Assembly: GCF_014200505.1 (NCBI RefSeq) | Contig: NZ_JACHBX010000004.1 | Coordinates: 496,001 to 560,000 of the forward strand | From: Massilia aurea | Lineage (GTDB): Bacteria > Pseudomonadota > Gammaproteobacteria > Burkholderiales > Burkholderiaceae_D | Length of the DNA stretch: 64,000 nt | Reading direction: 5' to 3' | Part shown: piece by piece, positions 44,680-54,017 of the stretch | Numbering within the stretch: position 1 is the first letter of the stretch | Layout of the letters: every line of letters starts with the position of its first letter | Position numbers and translations under genes: made by a program | The notes under the pieces: model-generated | Database searches by the model: none | What the model was told of the DNA's origin: nothing | What the model saw: the letters and a program-made list of their open reading frames with translations, nothing else

Positions 44680-46119
44680 TCAATAAGCGGCCAGCACGGC
44701 CAGGGTCAGGCAGCAGCCAACAACGATCAGGCTGACCTTGTCCTTACTGACATACAACACGGGATCTTCGTTGACTTCGCCGCGCCAGGCCAGCACCCAC
44801 AGGCGACCCAGCCAGAACACCAGCAGCGGCAGGATGCCGCCCAGCCAGCCCGGGCTGGCATACAGGTCGAGCACGTTGTCGGAATTAAAGTAGAGCATGA
44901 AGATCAATACCGAGACGAAGGCCGCATTGATGCCCATGATGCCGATCGGACTCGCGTCGGCCGTGGTGTAGCCGCGTCCGCGGGTCTTCGCCTTGCCTTC
45001 GCGCTGCAGATTGAACAGCTCGCTATGGCGCTTGAGCAGGGCCAGGCTGAGGAAGATGAAAAACGAGAATGCCAGCAGCCAGAACGAGGGCGCGATGCCG
45101 GTGGCGGCGCTGCCGCCCAGAATGCGCAGGCTGTACAGGATGGCGAGCGTGACGATGTCGACCATCAGCAGGCGCTTGAGGTAGAGCGAATAGGCCACCG
45201 TACTGGCGAAATACAGCGCAACCACCAGGAGCAGCAGCGGATTGTAGATGGCGCACAGCGTCAACGCGGCCAGCGCCAGCAACGGGCTGGCGGCCAGGGC
45301 CAGCGGCAGCGGCAGGGCGCCCGACGCGATCGGACGGCGGTGCTTGGTCGGGTGCGCGCGGTCGTCCTGGGCATCGAGAGCGTCGTTGAGCAGGTAGGCG
45401 CTCGAGGCACACAGCGAAAAGGCGACGAAGGCCAGCAGCGAGGCTTCGAAAGTCCACAGGTCAAGTGCATGGCCGGCCAGCATCGGCACGAACACCAGCA
45501 GGTTCTTGAGCCACTGGCGTGGCCGCATGGCCTTGAACAGGGCCACTGCCGCACCGCCGCGCACGCTGCCCGAGTGGGTCGTGTCGCGGCCGTCGGCCAG
45601 GCGGAACGGCTTGCGCGTGACCGAGTATGGATCGGCGCAGTCGAGCCACACGGCCAGGTCGGCGCGCGAATTGCCGATGTAGTCGTAGCCCTTGCTGCCG
45701 TACAGTTCGTTCAGGCGGTGCGCCTTGTTGTGCGAGGTCAGGTTGATGCCGTCACCGGTGGCCAGCACCAGGTCGAACAGGCCGAGGTGTGCCGCAATCT
45801 GCTCGGCGAAGATGCGCTGCGAGCCGGTGGCCAGCACCACGGTGCGCCCGCGCGCGCGCGCGGCCTTCACCAGTTCCAGCACGGTCTGGTCATAGGGCAG
45901 GGCGGCGGGGTCGAGCTCGACCTCGTGCGCCAGCTTTTCCTTGAAACCGGCCTTGCCGAGAAGGAGCCACAGCGGCAACTGCCAGGCGCGCAGGAAGTGC
46001 TTCTTCAAGAACAGCACGATCGACTCCCACAGCAGATCGGAATGGATCAGTGTGCCGTCCAGATCGACCACCAGCGGGCGGTTGGTGACGTCGCTTGCAG
46101 AAATGTCGGCAGTGGTCAT
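44680..46119 (-). CDS. HAD phosphatase-UbiA prenyltransferase fusion, DPPR synthase-like
   Basis: 479 residues. Residues 1-200 form a HAD-type phosphatase domain with VVDLDGTLIHSD (catalytic Asp19 and Asp21) and ATGSQ. From about 205, eight or nine membrane helices form a UbiA domain: MRPRQWLKNLLVFVP and, near residue 245, NDALDAQDDRAHPTKHRRP followed by IASG. This version of the Asp-rich motif is that of decaprenyl-phosphate phosphoribosyltransferase (the Rv3806c group) rather than of quinone enzymes. A plausible role is to make polyprenyl-phospho-ribose phosphate and remove its 5-phosphate in one protein. That coupling is inference from the fusion. Overlaps both neighbours by 4 bases or lies flush. 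Confidence 0.85.
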   Translation of the reverse strand: MTTADISASDVTNRPLVVDLDGTLIHSDLLWESIVLFLKKHFLRAWQLPLWLLLGKAGFKEKLAHEVELDPAALPYDQTVLELVKAARARGRTVVLATGSQRIFAEQIAAHLGLFDLVLATGDGINLTSHNKAHRLNELYGSKGYDYIGNSRADLAVWLDCADPYSVTRKPFRLADGRDTTHSGSVRGGAAVALFKAMRPRQWLKNLLVFVPMLAGHALDLWTFEASLLAFVAFSLCASSAYLLNDALDAQDDRAHPTKHRRPIASGALPLPLALAASPLLALAALTLCAIYNPLLLLVVALYFASTVAYSLYLKRLLMVDIVTLAILYSLRILGGSAATGIAPSFWLLAFSFFIFLSLALLKRHSELFNLQREGKAKTRGRGYTTADASPIGIMGINAAFVSVLIFMLYFNSDNVLDLYASPGWLGGILPLLVFWLGRLWVLAWRGEVNEDPVLYVSKDKVSLIVVGCCLTLAVLAAY

Positions 46120-49100
46120 GGTGTCGGAAATAGATGCGCCATCAGGTCGGTGGCATTGTTGGCCCAGGTCCGCGCCGTGATGCCGTCAGGGGCCGGCGCC
46201 TGGCCGGCGGCATGCAGGCGCAGCCAGTCCTGCACCGCGCCGGCCAGCGCTGCGCCATCGGTGCCGTCGAAGTAACTGGCGTACGGGCCCGCAACTTCGC
46301 GAAACACCGGCAGGTCGCGCGCCAGCAGCGGCACGCCGTGGCGCGCGGCCTCGATCAGTGGCAGGCCGAAGCCTTCGCCTTCGCTGGCAAACAGCAGGCA
46401 GGTGCTGGCCGCGTACACGCGGTCGAGGTATTCGTCGCTGATGCCCTGCAACCAGTAGAGGCGGCGGCCCAGTTCGGGATGCCTGCCCAGGCGCGCCACC
46501 AGTGCCGGAATGGTGCGGCGTGCGCCATCGGGCAAGCCTTTCCAGCCTTCGGCGCCGACGATCACCAGGCGCACGTCAAGACCGGCGGCCCACAGGCGCT
46601 CGAACGCGTCCAGGGCCTGCAGATGGCCCTTGCGCGGCTCGATGGTGCCAACCATGACGAAGCTCGGCGCGCTGCGGATGTCGGCCAGTACGGCATCGGC
46701 GTCGGGCGCCAGGCCCATGCTCGGTTGCGAGGCATTGATGTCGGCGCCATGGTGCAGCACCATGAATTCAGGTAACTGCGCCGGCGCATCTGCCGCCAGC
46801 CAGGTGCGGGTTTCATCGGCCACGGCGGCGCTGATGCAGACCAGGCCGTCGGCTTCGCGGCCGACCGTGCGCAGCCAGTCGGCAAATTCGCGCTCGGCGC
46901 CGGGCGGGAAAAAGTCAGGCCGCAGCACCGGCAGGATGTCGTGCACCATGAAATGGATGCGCACGCCGGCCTGGCGCCAGCGCGCATACAGGCCGTGGCG
47001 CGCCGCTTCGATCACCGCGCGCGGGAACACGTCCGGGCTGTAGAACACGTCCCCCGGCCCGGCCACGACCTCGTCGTCGTGCACGCCGTCGCCGACGGTG
47101 CCCATCAGGTCATGCAGGTAGCGTCGCGCATGGCGGTAGTGCCACGCGCCGCCGGCGTCGCTCAGGTACACCGGCAGCACCTGGACATGGCGGCCCTGGA
47201 GGCGCAGCAGTTCGAGCAACTGGGCCCGCACCACGCGCTGGATGCCGGTTTTGAGGTCTTCGCGCACCATTGCCGAGACGTCTACCAGCAACTGCGGGGC
47301 CAGGTGTTCGGCGGCCACGCTGGCGTGATGCCGCCCGCCAATGACAGCATCGGTCAGTTGTTGCGCGCTTTGCTCCCAGGTCAGCCATGGCATGCCGCCC
47401 GACTGCGGCGCCTTGCCGGCCGCATGCAGGGCCAGCCAGGCGTCGATGGCGGCGGCCAGGTCTTCCGGCGTGCCACCATCGAAATAGAATGCGTGCTCGC
47501 CTGCCACTTCGCGGAACACCGGAATGCCGCGCGCGATGATCGGCAGGCCTTTCTGGGCCGCCTCGATCAGCGGCAAGCCGAAACCTTCGCCTTCGGAAGC
47601 CGCCAGCAGGGCCGAACTGTTTTCGTAGAGCTGCACCAGCATCTCGTCGGACACGCCGTTGAACCAGAACAGGTGCTGTTCACGCTGTGGGTGCGTCTCG
47701 AGGCGCTCGGCCAGCGCATCGACCAGCCAGCCGTTCTTGCCGACAATGACCAGATTCGCTTTTACGCCCCGTGCCCAGAGCAGGTCGAAGGCCGCCAGCG
47801 CCTGGGCCTGGCCCTTGCGCGGCTCGAGCGTGCCAACCATCAGCAAGGACGGCGCCTGGCGCAGCGCGGCCAGCACGTGCGCGGCGTTGTCCGGCAAGCC
47901 ACTGCTCGGCGCGCTCGCGTCGATGTCGGCGCCGAGGTGGAAGTGCGACAGCTTGAGGGGCGACAGGCGCCGGTTGGGGCGCTGCGCCAGCCATTCGGCC
48001 AGTTCGTCAGCCACGGCGCGCGAAATCGTCACGATGCCGTCGGCCACCAGCGAAATGGTGTCGATGAAGTCGCCGTAGTATTTTTCGGCGCCAAACGGGA
48101 AGCAGTCGGGCCGCAGCAGCGGCAGCAGGTCGTAGACAGTGAACCAGACCGCCACGCCCTTGCGGCGCAGCGCCAGCAACAGCGGCTGGTTCTGGGTTGT
48201 CATGTTGGTGGCCAGGTCCAGGCCCAGGAACACGTCGCCGGCACGCGCTTCGATCGGCGCATCCTCGAGCGCCAGCGGGGGCGTGTCGAGCATGGTGCAG
48301 GTGAAGCGGCGCGCGTAGCGGTAGGCGCGGTTGCCGCCGTCGCTATACACCGGCTCGATGCGATAGCCCGCCGGCGGCGCCTTGATCAGGGCCAGCACGA
48401 TACTGCGCACCACGCGCTGGATGCCGGTCTTGTGGTCGGCCTGGACCAGCGCCGAGACGTCGATCAGCAACTGGCGCGGCGCCAGCGGCAGGTCGTTGGC
48501 GGCGATCATGGACGCGGTTTCGATCAGCGCCGTCTCGTTCGGCGCGCGCGGCGTGCCGGGTGCGGACAGCGCAGCCACAAGCTGTTGCCGCAGCATCGGC
48601 GCACTGTCCCTGGCGAAAGCTTCGATTGCCTCGACATACAGCGCCCCGACCGCGGCGGGGGCATGGTGCCGCGCGATATGGGCGCGGCCGGCCTGCGCCA
48701 GCGCGGCGCGTTGCGACGCATCGGCATGCAGGCTCGCCAGCGCCGCCGTCAGTGCGGCATCGTCGAACACGTCGGGCAGCATGCGCAGCGAGTCCGCCGG
48801 CAGGTCGGCGGCGCCGCCATGGGCGTTGACGATGGCGGGCAAGCCATGCATCAGGCAATCGAGCACCGAGGCCGAGGTTTCGCCACGGGTCCTGGTGCGC
48901 AGCTGCACGGCGCAGTCGCTTGCCGCCAGCCAGTCCTGGTACTCGGCGGCGCTGACAAAGCCGGTAATCCGGATGTGCGCGCCGGCGCTGCTGTCGGCGA
49001 TCTTGCGCAGCAGTTCGATGCCATACGGACCGGCGTCGTTGGCGCCGACGTACACCAGCCGGCAGTGCGGATCGGCGGCCAGTGGCGAGGCCAGGAAAGC

Positions 49101-50402
49101 GTCGAGCAGGCGATGATTGAGCTTGGTCGCGCCCAGCATGCCGAAGCTGCTGACCACGTAGTCGCCCGCGCTCAAGCCCAGGCGCGCACGCGCGGCAGCG
49201 CGCGCGGCCGTGGGATCGGTGTCCCCGGCCACCTGGCCGCGCAGCAGCGGAATGCTGCGCCAGGCGTGGGCGGCCCCGGGGCCGTACCACTGTTCGGCCA
49301 GGCGGCGCGAAAAATCGCCGTGGACGATGATGCCAGCGGCGCGGTCCAGTACTTCTTTATTGCACGGGTACTGCCAGATCGCTGCATTACGGCCGTGTTC
49401 GCGATGGTCGCGCAAACCGGTGTAGCCGTGCGACGCGTACAGCGCCTGCAGGAAGGCTTCGGGCACGTCCCCGTCGCGCTCCATATTGTCGAGCACGCCG
49501 CTCAGGAAAAAGTCGTGCAGCACGACCGTGCCCGGATGCTGGCGCAGCAGCGCGAACATATGCTTGTGCACGTTTGAATTGCCGAAGTGGTACAGCACGC
49601 GGTCGTAAGCTGCGCCGTGGCGCATGAAGTAATCGACATCGCGCTGCGCGAAACGCTTGAGCGCCGGATCGGGTACGGCACCGGGCGTGAGCACCAGTTC
49701 GACCGCGTAATGGCGCTCCAGTTCGAGCACCAGTTCAGCGCTGTAGTCGGCAATGCCCGAGTGTTCGGGCGGCAGGGGCGAAACCAGCGCGAGGCTTGGC
49801 TTCGTGCCTGCCGGCAGCGCTGCAGGCAGGCGTGCCGGGGTGTTCTGTACGGCGCGCGCGAGTGCGTGCCCGACGGCCGACACGTCGGCTGCCGATACGA
49901 CCTGCGCAGGGGCCAGCACCGCATCGAGCCGGCTGGCCGCGTCGGCATCGATGGCCACCACCAGCGCCGCGCTGCGCAGCAGATCCTGTTGCGCCCGGCC
50001 GGCGGCGAGCACTCCGGCGGCATCGGCCACGCCGAGCACATACGGCACATCAGCTGGCAGCTGGCTGGCAGTTGCATCTGGCTGCCACATGGCCACGATC
50101 AGGTCAGGCGCAAGCGCGCGCAGGAAGTTGCTGCGCAGGGCGCCCGCGCTGTGGCGTCGCCAGGGGTCGTCGCCCACCGGCTGTGCATAGACGTGCAGAC
50201 GGTCCGCGGGCAGTACGCCGTCGAAGGACTGGCGCAGTACATCGATGTCGGCAGGATGACGGCTGCTGACGGCGACATGGATTTGCGCGTCCGCCGTTGC
50301 CTGGCCGCGCTCGCGCAGCAGCGCCAGGGCCAGCGTACGCAGCATGGCGGTATCGTGGGCGGGGTGCGCCTGCGGCGCATGAAAGTCGAAGATCAGGCGC
50401 AT
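46116..50402 (-). CDS. Giant glycosyltransferase with three GT4-like modules
   Basis: 1428 residues, cytosolic. Module 1 (about residues 210-620) has SPLPPEHSGIADYSAEL and GMLGATKLNHRLLDAF. Modules 2 (about 650-1035) and 3 (about 1040-1428) are repeats of each other: LLIDVSALV..D.KTGIQRVVR against LLVDVSAMV..DLKTGIQRVVR, MVGTLEPRKGQAQALAAFD against MVGTIEPRKGHLQALDAFE, and ASEGEGFGLPLIEAA in both. The EGFGLPL glutamate motif is the GT4 donor site. So one chain could add several sugars in order, as in O-antigen polymannan-type synthases. Residues 1-200 are a divergent domain. Starts 2 bases after the FkbM gene. Confidence 0.88.
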   Translation of the reverse strand: MRLIFDFHAPQAHPAHDTAMLRTLALALLRERGQATADAQIHVAVSSRHPADIDVLRQSFDGVLPADRLHVYAQPVGDDPWRRHSAGALRSNFLRALAPDLIVAMWQPDATASQLPADVPYVLGVADAAGVLAAGRAQQDLLRSAALVVAIDADAASRLDAVLAPAQVVSAADVSAVGHALARAVQNTPARLPAALPAGTKPSLALVSPLPPEHSGIADYSAELVLELERHYAVELVLTPGAVPDPALKRFAQRDVDYFMRHGAAYDRVLYHFGNSNVHKHMFALLRQHPGTVVLHDFFLSGVLDNMERDGDVPEAFLQALYASHGYTGLRDHREHGRNAAIWQYPCNKEVLDRAAGIIVHGDFSRRLAEQWYGPGAAHAWRSIPLLRGQVAGDTDPTAARAAARARLGLSAGDYVVSSFGMLGATKLNHRLLDAFLASPLAADPHCRLVYVGANDAGPYGIELLRKIADSSAGAHIRITGFVSAAEYQDWLAASDCAVQLRTRTRGETSASVLDCLMHGLPAIVNAHGGAADLPADSLRMLPDVFDDAALTAALASLHADASQRAALAQAGRAHIARHHAPAAVGALYVEAIEAFARDSAPMLRQQLVAALSAPGTPRAPNETALIETASMIAANDLPLAPRQLLIDVSALVQADHKTGIQRVVRSIVLALIKAPPAGYRIEPVYSDGGNRAYRYARRFTCTMLDTPPLALEDAPIEARAGDVFLGLDLATNMTTQNQPLLLALRRKGVAVWFTVYDLLPLLRPDCFPFGAEKYYGDFIDTISLVADGIVTISRAVADELAEWLAQRPNRRLSPLKLSHFHLGADIDASAPSSGLPDNAAHVLAALRQAPSLLMVGTLEPRKGQAQALAAFDLLWARGVKANLVIVGKNGWLVDALAERLETHPQREQHLFWFNGVSDEMLVQLYENSSALLAASEGEGFGLPLIEAAQKGLPIIARGIPVFREVAGEHAFYFDGGTPEDLAAAIDAWLALHAAGKAPQSGGMPWLTWEQSAQQLTDAVIGGRHHASVAAEHLAPQLLVDVSAMVREDLKTGIQRVVRAQLLELLRLQGRHVQVLPVYLSDAGGAWHYRHARRYLHDLMGTVGDGVHDDEVVAGPGDVFYSPDVFPRAVIEAARHGLYARWRQAGVRIHFMVHDILPVLRPDFFPPGAEREFADWLRTVGREADGLVCISAAVADETRTWLAADAPAQLPEFMVLHHGADINASQPSMGLAPDADAVLADIRSAPSFVMVGTIEPRKGHLQALDAFERLWAAGLDVRLVIVGAEGWKGLPDGARRTIPALVARLGRHPELGRRLYWLQGISDEYLDRVYAASTCLLFASEGEGFGLPLIEAARHGVPLLARDLPVFREVAGPYASYFDGTDGAALAGAVQDWLRLHAAGQAPAPDGITARTWANNATDLMAHLFPTP

Positions 50403-50404
50403 GC

Positions 50405-51805
50405 TCAGTCTTTGTTCGGTTCGTAGGCACGGCGCAGCTGCGCCAGCGCGTCGCGCGCCGACTGTGGCAGGTCGCGCAGCGAGTGCGGCACGTCGCCATG
50501 TGGCGCGGCGTTCTCGGAGGTGGCCTGCTTGGCGGCGCTCAAGGTGCGGGCAAGCAGCGTCTGCAGCCTGGGCGAGCGCATCGCAAGTGGCAGCACGATA
50601 CGGCGCAGCGCTTCGCGCGAGGTCAGCCAGCGCAAGGCGCGGCGCGCGGCGCCACGCGCCTTGCGGCGCGCGATCGCGGCCATGCTGTTGGAGCCGCGGC
50701 GCGCGACAAAGCGCAAGGGGGCGGTGATGCGCCAGGACGTGCTGGCCAGGGTTGCCAGCAGGCGTTGTTCGAGATCCTTGCCCCAGGCCGCGGTGTCATG
50801 CAGCTGCGAGGTGAGCATCTGTGATTGCAGCTCAAGCCCATGTGCATGGACTTCGGTCGCGTGCAATTCCTGGCGCACGGCGCCGAGTTCCTGGCGCAGC
50901 CGATCGCTTTGCTGTGCCAAGGCCTGCGTTTCGCGCGCGAACCGCTGCGCTGCAGCGTCAGCGTCGCGCGCGATCTGCTCGACCTGGGCCTGATGCGCGC
51001 TCGCGGCCTGCGCAGATTGTTCCTGCAGCGTGAGTGCATTCTGTTCCATGTCGGCGGCGCGCGCCCAGCCTTCGGCTGCCTGCGTACGCAGCGTCTCGAT
51101 CTGCTTCCAGGCGCCGTCCAGGTGGTGCGAAATATACTCGTCGAATACGTTCGGCTGGATCTCGAGATGGGCCAGCAGTTCGGCGTGTTCTTCCGCCACG
51201 TAGTAGCGGTTGAGGCCATCGAACCAGGCGTAGCGGTAGCGCTGGCTCGTGACCATGTGCTCCCACGCGGCGTGGTTGGTGGCGCGGCTGTTGGGCAGCG
51301 TCGCCTCGATCACCAGCACCCACGGACGCCAGCGCGCGAAGTCCATCCCGCGCAGCACTTCGCCTTCGAAGCCTTCGACGTCGATCTTCAGGAAATGGAT
51401 CTCGCCGTGCACGTGTTCTTCGCAGATCGACGCCAGGGTACGCACCGGCACCGTGATCTCGGCAACCGTGTGCCCTTCGCTGCGGTGCAGTTCGGCCACC
51501 GACTCTTCGGGCGAGGCCCAGCCGCGCACGGCCGGCACGTCATACAGCGTCAGTTCGCCATTGGTGGCGCCGGCCGCAACGGCCAGGTTGACATCGCGCG
51601 GACGCTGGTCGAGAAACGCCTGGTGAAACGACGGCAGCGGCTCGACGCTGATGCCGCGCCAGCCGGCGTCATAGAAGGCCTTGGTGACAGAGTGTTCGAC
51701 CGGGTCGTTGGCGCCGATGTCGATATAGAAGCCCTGCGGGATGTTGCCCAGTGCGCGCCACAGCAGCACGTCCTCACTGTTCTGGGAATAGGAAACGAAA
51801 GTCAT
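50405..51805 (-). CDS. FkbM family methyltransferase with C-terminal coiled coil
   Basis: 466 residues. Residues 1-230 are an FkbM-type SAM methyltransferase: SYSQNSEDVLLWRAL, GFYIDIGANDPVEHSVT (SAM motif I), SVEPLPSFHQAF and LKIDVEGFEGEVL. Residues about 245-345 form a long alanine/glutamine-rich coiled coil, followed by an arginine-rich C-terminus. In ABC-transporter-dependent O-antigen systems a methyltransferase with a coiled coil (WbdD-like) caps the chain and fixes its length; a similar role is possible here. It overlaps wzt by 4 bases. Confidence 0.88.
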   Translation of the reverse strand: MTFVSYSQNSEDVLLWRALGNIPQGFYIDIGANDPVEHSVTKAFYDAGWRGISVEPLPSFHQAFLDQRPRDVNLAVAAGATNGELTLYDVPAVRGWASPEESVAELHRSEGHTVAEITVPVRTLASICEEHVHGEIHFLKIDVEGFEGEVLRGMDFARWRPWVLVIEATLPNSRATNHAAWEHMVTSQRYRYAWFDGLNRYYVAEEHAELLAHLEIQPNVFDEYISHHLDGAWKQIETLRTQAAEGWARAADMEQNALTLQEQSAQAASAHQAQVEQIARDADAAAQRFARETQALAQQSDRLRQELGAVRQELHATEVHAHGLELQSQMLTSQLHDTAAWGKDLEQRLLATLASTSWRITAPLRFVARRGSNSMAAIARRKARGAARRALRWLTSREALRRIVLPLAMRSPRLQTLLARTLSAAKQATSENAAPHGDVPHSLRDLPQSARDALAQLRRAYEPNKD

Positions 51806-53025
51806 GTGCGTTGGATCTCGACAGCCGGGTCGAGCCAGGCCGAGCCTTCAAAGTGGGGGCGACGCATGTTCATCACCGTGAACACCAGCGCCAGGTCGCG
51901 CCATTCGTAGTTGTTGACCAGGTGGGTCTCGGTGCTGACGATCGCGGTGGCGACCGAATACGTACCCGGGCCCAGGTTCATGGGGAACGCGAAGCGGTAG
52001 ACCACGTCTTCGCCGGCCCGGACGTCGTCCAGCGGCAGTTCCTTCAGGTGCGTATTGGTGCCGTACATCGGCTGGCCGAGACGGTCCTTGATCATGTAGC
52101 CGAGTACCATGCGCGGGATCGGCGCATGGGCCCGGACCCGGATCTCGAGGGTGACCGCGCTGCCTACATCGACCACCTCGACCCGTTCGCCCGTCTCGTC
52201 GAGCAGCGCGATATCGGCCACCGTGGCTTCGCCGGTGCCCGACACGGTCTGTACCTTGCCGCCTGCGGCTTCCTGCTGGCGCACGGTGTCGTTTTCGCGC
52301 TCGGCGATCATGGCGTTGTAGTAATCCATGATTTCTTCTGGGCGGCCTTCACGCGCCAGGCGCCCGCCGTCGAGCAGGATGGCGCGGTCGCACACCGACT
52401 GGATCGCCTGCTTGTCATGCGAGACCAGCAGCAGGGTGGTGCCCTCTTTGCGGAACTGACGGATGCGATCGAAACTCTTGTGCTGGAAATAGGCGTCGCC
52501 CACCGACAGCGCTTCGTCGACGATCAGGATGTCCGGGCGGCGCGCGGTGGCGACCGAGAACGCCACGCGCATCTGCATCCCGCTCGAATACACGCGCACC
52601 GGCTGGTCCATGTACTCGCCGATGTCGGCGAAGGCCTCGATCTGCGGCATCAGCACCGTGATCTGGTCGGCTGTCATGCCGAGCAACTGGCCGGCCATAT
52701 AGGCGTTCTGGCGCCCGGTGAAGTCAGGGTGGAAACCCATGCCCAGTTCGAGCAGCGCAGCGACGCTGCCGTGCATCGCCACGCCCCCGGTGGTCGGTTG
52801 CGTGGTGCCGGTGATCAGCTTGAGCAGCGTGCTCTTGCCGGCGCCGTTGATGCCGATCAGGCCCACCGCTTCGCCCGGCGCGACCTGAAAGCTGACGTCG
52901 CGCAGCACCCACTTGAGCGCGTGGCGCGGGCCGCGCATCGGCAGGAGCCATTCGGCCAGGCGCGACAGGCGGGTAGGATAGGTTTTATAGGCCTTGCCCA
53001 GGCCGGATACAGTAATCAAGCCCAT
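51802..53025 (-). CDS. wzt: Polysaccharide ABC exporter ATPase with Wzt C-terminal domain
   Basis: 407 residues. Walker A GINGAGKSTLLKLITG, ABC signature YSSGMQMRVAFS and Walker B ILIVDEALSVGD are intact. After residue 250 comes a beta-sandwich Wzt-C domain (TLEIRVRAHAPIPRMVLGY in parts), which in other systems recognises the capped end of the finished polysaccharide. It powers export of O-antigen or a similar glycan through the inner membrane with Wzm. Its ATG overlaps the wzm stop by one base (TGATG). Confidence 0.95.
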   Translation of the reverse strand: MGLITVSGLGKAYKTYPTRLSRLAEWLLPMRGPRHALKWVLRDVSFQVAPGEAVGLIGINGAGKSTLLKLITGTTQPTTGGVAMHGSVAALLELGMGFHPDFTGRQNAYMAGQLLGMTADQITVLMPQIEAFADIGEYMDQPVRVYSSGMQMRVAFSVATARRPDILIVDEALSVGDAYFQHKSFDRIRQFRKEGTTLLLVSHDKQAIQSVCDRAILLDGGRLAREGRPEEIMDYYNAMIAERENDTVRQQEAAGGKVQTVSGTGEATVADIALLDETGERVEVVDVGSAVTLEIRVRAHAPIPRMVLGYMIKDRLGQPMYGTNTHLKELPLDDVRAGEDVVYRFAFPMNLGPGTYSVATAIVSTETHLVNNYEWRDLALVFTVMNMRRPHFEGSAWLDPAVEIQRT

Positions 53026-53825
53026 CAGAGTTCATCCACCATTTCGCCGGCGCGCTTGCGGAACAGGCGCATACCGAATACACACAGCAACAGCGCCAGC
53101 ACGGCCACGGGCCAGATCGCGGCCCAGTCGGGCGCGGTGCCGTGCACCAGCACTGACTGATAGGCGCCGATCAGTGGCGCCATCGGATTCCAGACCAGCA
53201 TGCTGCGCACTTGGGCCGGCAGGATACTGATCGGGTAGACGATCGGTGTCAGCCAGAACCAGAACTGCATCGCGATCGTCACGAACTGGCCGACGTCGCG
53301 GAAAAAGACATTGAGCACCCCGGCGATCATCGCCAGCCCGATTGCCAGCAGCACCTGCACCACCAGCACGGGCAGCAGCGTGAAGAAGATCCAGCCCGGG
53401 AAATTGCCGGTCGCGATCAGGAACACCAGGAACAATCCGAAGATAATGCCGAAGTTGACCAGGGCATTGAGAACCACGATCAACGGCAGGCAGATGCGTG
53501 GGAAGCTGATCTTCTTGATCAGGTTCGCCTGTTCGATGAACATGCTCTGGCCGCGCGCGATGATCTCCGCGAACAATCCCCAGGTGAGAATGCCGGCGCA
53601 TAGATAAATCGAGTAGGCAAAGCCCGAGTCGGCGCCCGGCAGCTTGGTGCGCATGACCTCGGAAAAGATCACGGTGTACACCAGGATCATCGCGAGCGGG
53701 CTGAGTACCGACCAGACGGCGCCCAGGACAGCGTTGGCATACTTCGACTGGAATTCGCGCTTGACACTGCCCAGCACGAAACCACGGTAGGCCCAGAGGC
53801 CACGTAGCATCAGGGGCGAAATCAT
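53025..53825 (-). CDS. wzm: Polysaccharide ABC exporter permease
   Basis: 266 residues from ATG 53825; the longer frame to 53972 has no support. Six membrane helices in the ABC-2 pattern; KREFQSKYANAVLGAVWSVLSPL near the start, FSEVMRT, and QANLIKKISFPR are typical of Wzm/KpsM-like permeases. First gene of the nine-gene polysaccharide operon, which runs without meaningful gaps to 39180. Confidence 0.93.
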   Translation of the reverse strand: MISPLMLRGLWAYRGFVLGSVKREFQSKYANAVLGAVWSVLSPLAMILVYTVIFSEVMRTKLPGADSGFAYSIYLCAGILTWGLFAEIIARGQSMFIEQANLIKKISFPRICLPLIVVLNALVNFGIIFGLFLVFLIATGNFPGWIFFTLLPVLVVQVLLAIGLAMIAGVLNVFFRDVGQFVTIAMQFWFWLTPIVYPISILPAQVRSMLVWNPMAPLIGAYQSVLVHGTAPDWAAIWPVAVLALLLCVFGMRLFRKRAGEMVDEL

Positions 53826-53907
53826 TGAATGGTCGTCGCGTCGGGGCGCGCCAGGAAGAGAGGCGGCAGGGTGGTTTTCATAATGGTGCAGGATCGTTAA
53901 CAGCGGA

Positions 53908-53913
53908 ATTATA
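53908..53913 (-). promoter_or_regulatory. Candidate -10 of the polysaccharide operon promoter
   Basis: A perfect TATAAT on the minus strand, with start near 53901 and a leader of about 75 bases before wzm. The -35 region is weak. No TGTGA-N6-TCACA site was seen in this gap. Confidence 0.4.
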
Positions 53914-54017
53914 CTCCACGGTCCAGTACCAAAATTGTTCAATTGTAACGACGTGCCGCCCGGCGCGGGCATACGGGCAGGTGCTGCGACCGGTGCGCGA
54001 CCAGCCTGCGCCGTCGC

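Noticed and set aside
46941..49577. 878-codon plus-strand frame opposite the triple glycosyltransferase
   Set aside because: Composition dominated by Arg, His, Gln and Ala, as in other antisense shadows here; the minus-strand gene has clear duplicated GT4 modules.
53826..54017. CRP site in front of the polysaccharide operon
   Set aside because: Searched by eye for TGTGA-N6-TCACA and near matches; none found, only a -10 candidate.
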